Source: an uncultured Lachnospiraceae bacterium
GTDB taxonomy: Bacteria; Bacillota; Clostridia; Lachnospirales; Lachnospiraceae
NCBI GenBank assembly: GCA_947630085.1
Contig: CANRGP010000008.1
Span: 1 to 44,563 of the forward strand
Length of the DNA stretch: 44,563 bases
Direction: 5' to 3'
The position numbers and the translations under genes were made by a program. Shown piece by piece: positions 42,001 through 44,563 of the stretch; position 1 is the stretch's first letter; each line of letters begins with the position of its first letter. The notes under the pieces were generated by a model. It was given only the letters and a program-made list of their open reading frames with translations, was not told the origin of the DNA and searched no databases.

Positions 42001-42018
42001 TTGCTCTCCTTTTTGCGT

Positions 42019-44403
42019 TTATTTGAATGTGACGATGGTTACTCCGCTGTCGCCCTCCCCGAATTCGCCCAGCCGGAAGCCGCTGACGTAGTTCAGCCGT
42101 TTCAGCCGTTTGTGCACGGCGTTTCGCAGGGCTCCGGTGCCGCGCCCATGAACAACGCGGACCTGAGGAAGATGGGCCAGGTAGGCATCGTCCAGATATT
42201 TATCCAGCAGGGGAATGGCCTCGTCGGTAGTCATACCGATCAGGTTGATCTCGGGAGATACGGACAGGGATTTGGACATTTTGATCTTTCCGCTCCCGGT
42301 GCTGCCGCCCGCTGAAGTCCGGCCGGGACCGGAAACCGTATCCTCCTCGATAAATTCCAGATCCCGGATATTTACCTGGGAGCGCAGGATCCCCATCTGG
42401 ACATAGAGGTCGCCCCTGGCGTTGGGGAGTGTGCTGACAGTTCCGTTCAGGTTCAGGGACAAAACCTTTACGGCGTCGCCTACCCGGATATTTTTGGGTG
42501 ATATGGTCTTTTTCGGCCCCTTCTGACGGATCGCCAGCTTCTCGTCCACGCGGTTCATCTGCTCGCGCAGATTGGCGCGCTCGGCCTCCAGCTCCTTGCC
42601 AAGACCGGACGAGGAAGCGATCCGGTTGATATTTTTGATGGTCTGGTCGGCAGTCTCCTTCGCTTCCCGGAGAATGCGCTGCGCCTCCTCGTTGGCCTGC
42701 CGGATCAGACGGTCGCGCCTCTCATCCAGGCGCTCCTCCTTCTGGGAGAGGCGGGAGCGGAGCTGCTCGGCCTCCTTCCGGTAGGATTCCGCTTCTGCCC
42801 GCTCTTTTTCGATCAGAACACGGCTCTCTTCCAGATGAGCCAGCAGATCCTCAAAGGTTTCATCATTGGCTTCCAGATGGGTGCGCGCGTCGTCGATAAT
42901 GAAGTCCGGGAGTCCCAGCTTGCGGGAAATGGCAAAGGCATTGCTCTTGCCGGGGATCCCGATAAGGAGGCGGTAAGTCGGCCGCAGGCTCTCTACATTG
43001 AATTCGCAGCAGGCGTTCTCCACACCCGGGGTGGTCAGCGCAAAAACCTTCAGTTCGCTGTAATGCGTCGTAGCCATCGTCCGGCATTTCATATTGTGAA
43101 GAAACGTCAGGATGGAAATGGCGAGCGCGGCTCCCTCCGTGGGATCCGTCCCCGCTCCAAGCTCGTCGAACAGGCAGAGAGAGCGGCTGTCGGCCTGCTC
43201 CAGGATGGAAACGATATTGGTCATATGTGCGGAAAATGTGCTCAGACTCTGCTCGATGCTCTGCTCGTCGCCGATATCCGCGAACACTTCATCAAAAACA
43301 GCCAGCTCCGATCCCTCAAACGCCGGTATATGAAGCCCGGCCTGCCCCATCAGGGTAAACAGGCCGACGGTCTTCAGGGAAACCGTCTTTCCGCCCGTAT
43401 TGGGGCCGGTAACGATCAGAAGATCGAATTCCCCGCCCAGATAAATATGAATGGGAACCACCCTGGAGGGGTCCAAAAGCGGATGCCGCCCGTCTTTGAT
43501 ATCCAGATAGCCGCGGGTGTTGAATCTGGGAGCGCTTCCCCGGTAATGACGGGAGAGCGCAGCCTTTGCAAAAATAAAGTCCAGCTCGGCCAGCAGACTC
43601 TGGTCTGCCCGGATCTGCCCGATATACGGACAGACCTTGCCGCTTAAGTCGGCCAGGACCGCTTCGATCTCTTTCTTTTCCTGGAGCTCCAGTTCGCGAA
43701 GCCGGTTGTTCAGCTGAACGACCGCCATCGGCTCAATAAAAAGCGTAGAACCGGTAGAGGACTGGTCATGTATCATTCCCGGAACCTGGGATTTATGTTC
43801 CGCCTTTACCGGGAGACAGTAACGTCCGTCCCGCATGGTAATGACCGCGTCCTGGAGGTAGGTGCGGCTGGAGTTGAGCAGGGAGTTCAGCTGGCTGTGG
43901 ACCTTTTCCTGGGTGGCGCGCATCTGCCGGCGGACCTTGTGGAGGCCGGGACTCGCGTCATCGCTGATCTCCTCCTCGGACAGGATGCAGCGCTGGATCT
44001 CCGCGTTGAGCCCCGTGAGAGGCTCCAGGGTCCGGAACATATCTTCCAGAGAGTCAGCGGAGCCGTCTTCCGTATCCTCATGCAGACCGTAGGCTCTGGC
44101 GCGTGCCGCGACGGTCAGAAGGGCGCTGACGGATAAAAGCTCCGCCGCCGAAAGAGAGCTTCCGATCTCAAGGCGCTTCAAAGAGGCCCCTACATCCCGG
44201 AGCCCGGAGAAGGAAAGGCTTCCTTTCATCCGGATCCGGTCCAGGGCATCGGTCGTTTCCTTCTGGGCCTTTTCGATCGTGCCGATATCCGTGAACGGGA
44301 CAAGTTCCCTGCAAAGGCTCTTCCCCAGGGGGGAGGCGGCATATTCGGAAAGCTGAGAAATTATTTTATCATATTCAAGCGTTTTTAAAGCTTTCGGATT
44401 CAT
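42019..44403 (-). CDS. mutS2: MutS2 family protein (ATPase with Smr nuclease domain)
   Basis: A 794-residue protein. The core and lever region leads to the ABC-type ATPase with Walker A TGPNTGGKTV and Walker B CLFDELGAGTDPTEGAA. A long charged coiled coil follows (about residues 515-630), then the C-terminal Smr domain (INLIGMTTDEAIPLLDKYL, VRVVHGRGTGALR). MutS2 limits recombination and in Firmicutes also rescues collided ribosomes; it does not do mismatch repair. The ATG at 44403 follows GAGGAA. It is first in a minus-strand run with the two-component system and the MATE gene. Confidence 0.96.
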   Translation of the reverse strand: MNPKALKTLEYDKIISQLSEYAASPLGKSLCRELVPFTDIGTIEKAQKETTDALDRIRMKGSLSFSGLRDVGASLKRLEIGSSLSAAELLSVSALLTVAARARAYGLHEDTEDGSADSLEDMFRTLEPLTGLNAEIQRCILSEEEISDDASPGLHKVRRQMRATQEKVHSQLNSLLNSSRTYLQDAVITMRDGRYCLPVKAEHKSQVPGMIHDQSSTGSTLFIEPMAVVQLNNRLRELELQEKKEIEAVLADLSGKVCPYIGQIRADQSLLAELDFIFAKAALSRHYRGSAPRFNTRGYLDIKDGRHPLLDPSRVVPIHIYLGGEFDLLIVTGPNTGGKTVSLKTVGLFTLMGQAGLHIPAFEGSELAVFDEVFADIGDEQSIEQSLSTFSAHMTNIVSILEQADSRSLCLFDELGAGTDPTEGAALAISILTFLHNMKCRTMATTHYSELKVFALTTPGVENACCEFNVESLRPTYRLLIGIPGKSNAFAISRKLGLPDFIIDDARTHLEANDETFEDLLAHLEESRVLIEKERAEAESYRKEAEQLRSRLSQKEERLDERRDRLIRQANEEAQRILREAKETADQTIKNINRIASSSGLGKELEAERANLREQMNRVDEKLAIRQKGPKKTISPKNIRVGDAVKVLSLNLNGTVSTLPNARGDLYVQMGILRSQVNIRDLEFIEEDTVSGPGRTSAGGSTGSGKIKMSKSLSVSPEINLIGMTTDEAIPLLDKYLDDAYLAHLPQVRVVHGRGTGALRNAVHKRLKRLNYVSGFRLGEFGEGDSGVTIVTFK

Positions 44404-44449
44404 ATAGTCGGTTCCTCACTGCCTGGAATGACCAGCTGTATCTGTGCAA

Positions 44450-44478
44450 AGTATAGCACATTTCTATTTTTTCCGCAA
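44450..44478 (-). promoter_or_regulatory. Promoter of the mutS2 operon
   Basis: On the minus strand TTGCGG (44478-44473), 17 bases, TATACT (44455-44450). The start would be about 40 bases upstream of the mutS2 ATG. Confidence 0.75.
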
Positions 44479-44563
44479 CTGATTGAGATTCTTGAGTTTC
44501 CGCAGTTCTGTTCACCGATAATACATTACTTATGAACATCTTTGAAAAAATCTCAAAAATATA

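Overview
The window looks like chromosomal DNA of an anaerobic gut-type Clostridia, most likely Lachnospiraceae. It is moderately GC-rich. It has AGGAGG-type ribosome binding sites, TTGACA-N17-TATAAT-type promoters, lipoprotein-anchored sugar-binding proteins, the long clostridial form of ribose-phosphate pyrophosphokinase, a DnaD/DnaI-type primosome and a small CXXC protein of the CD1871A type. No rRNA, tRNA, CRISPR array or intact insertion sequence was recognised.

Layout. (1) 1-2160 is a minus-strand redox block: flavin reductase, TetR regulator, an internally deleted flavodoxin and the start of an aldo/keto reductase, driven by a promoter flanked by two TetR-type palindromes, followed by decayed gene fragments. 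(2) 2253-7000 holds a large secreted surface protein, a DJ-1-like protein convergent with a DegV protein, and a frameshifted 4Fe-4S gene next to a CD1871A-type small CXXC protein. (3) 7261-13226 is a complete maltodextrin-type operon: binding protein, two permeases, LacI regulator and 4-alpha-glucanotransferase. It starts at a strong promoter with a perfect LacI/cre palindrome and ends at a clear terminator. (4) 13266-16858 encodes a heterodimeric ABC exporter on the minus strand. (5) 16974-32307 is the most unusual part, a co-directional catabolic island of 14 genes. (6) 32336-38470 carries queT behind a probable preQ1 riboswitch, then murC, dnaD, dnaI/dnaC and prs. (7) 38515-44403 on the minus strand is mutS2, a two-component system and a MATE exporter, apparently one transcript.

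The catabolic island contains a TIM-barrel protein and a 130-residue protein that together resemble the alpha and beta subunits of C-glycoside deglycosidase. Beside them lie two Gfo/Idh/MocA dehydrogenases, a second TIM-barrel protein, a cyclase-type hydrolase, a CocE/NonD hydrolase, an ABC importer without its own ATPase, a MATE pump, an FCD-type GntR regulator, and an unusual pair made of a LeuA/NifV-like DRE-TIM enzyme overlapping a carboxyltransferase without biotin partners. The model I infer is: import of a glycoside; 3-oxidation of the sugar; elimination of the aglycone through the 3-keto sugar; hydration and reduction of the released sugar; opening or processing of the aglycone or acyl part; and export of what is not used. 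The individual families are visible in the sequence. The substrate and the combined pathway are inference.
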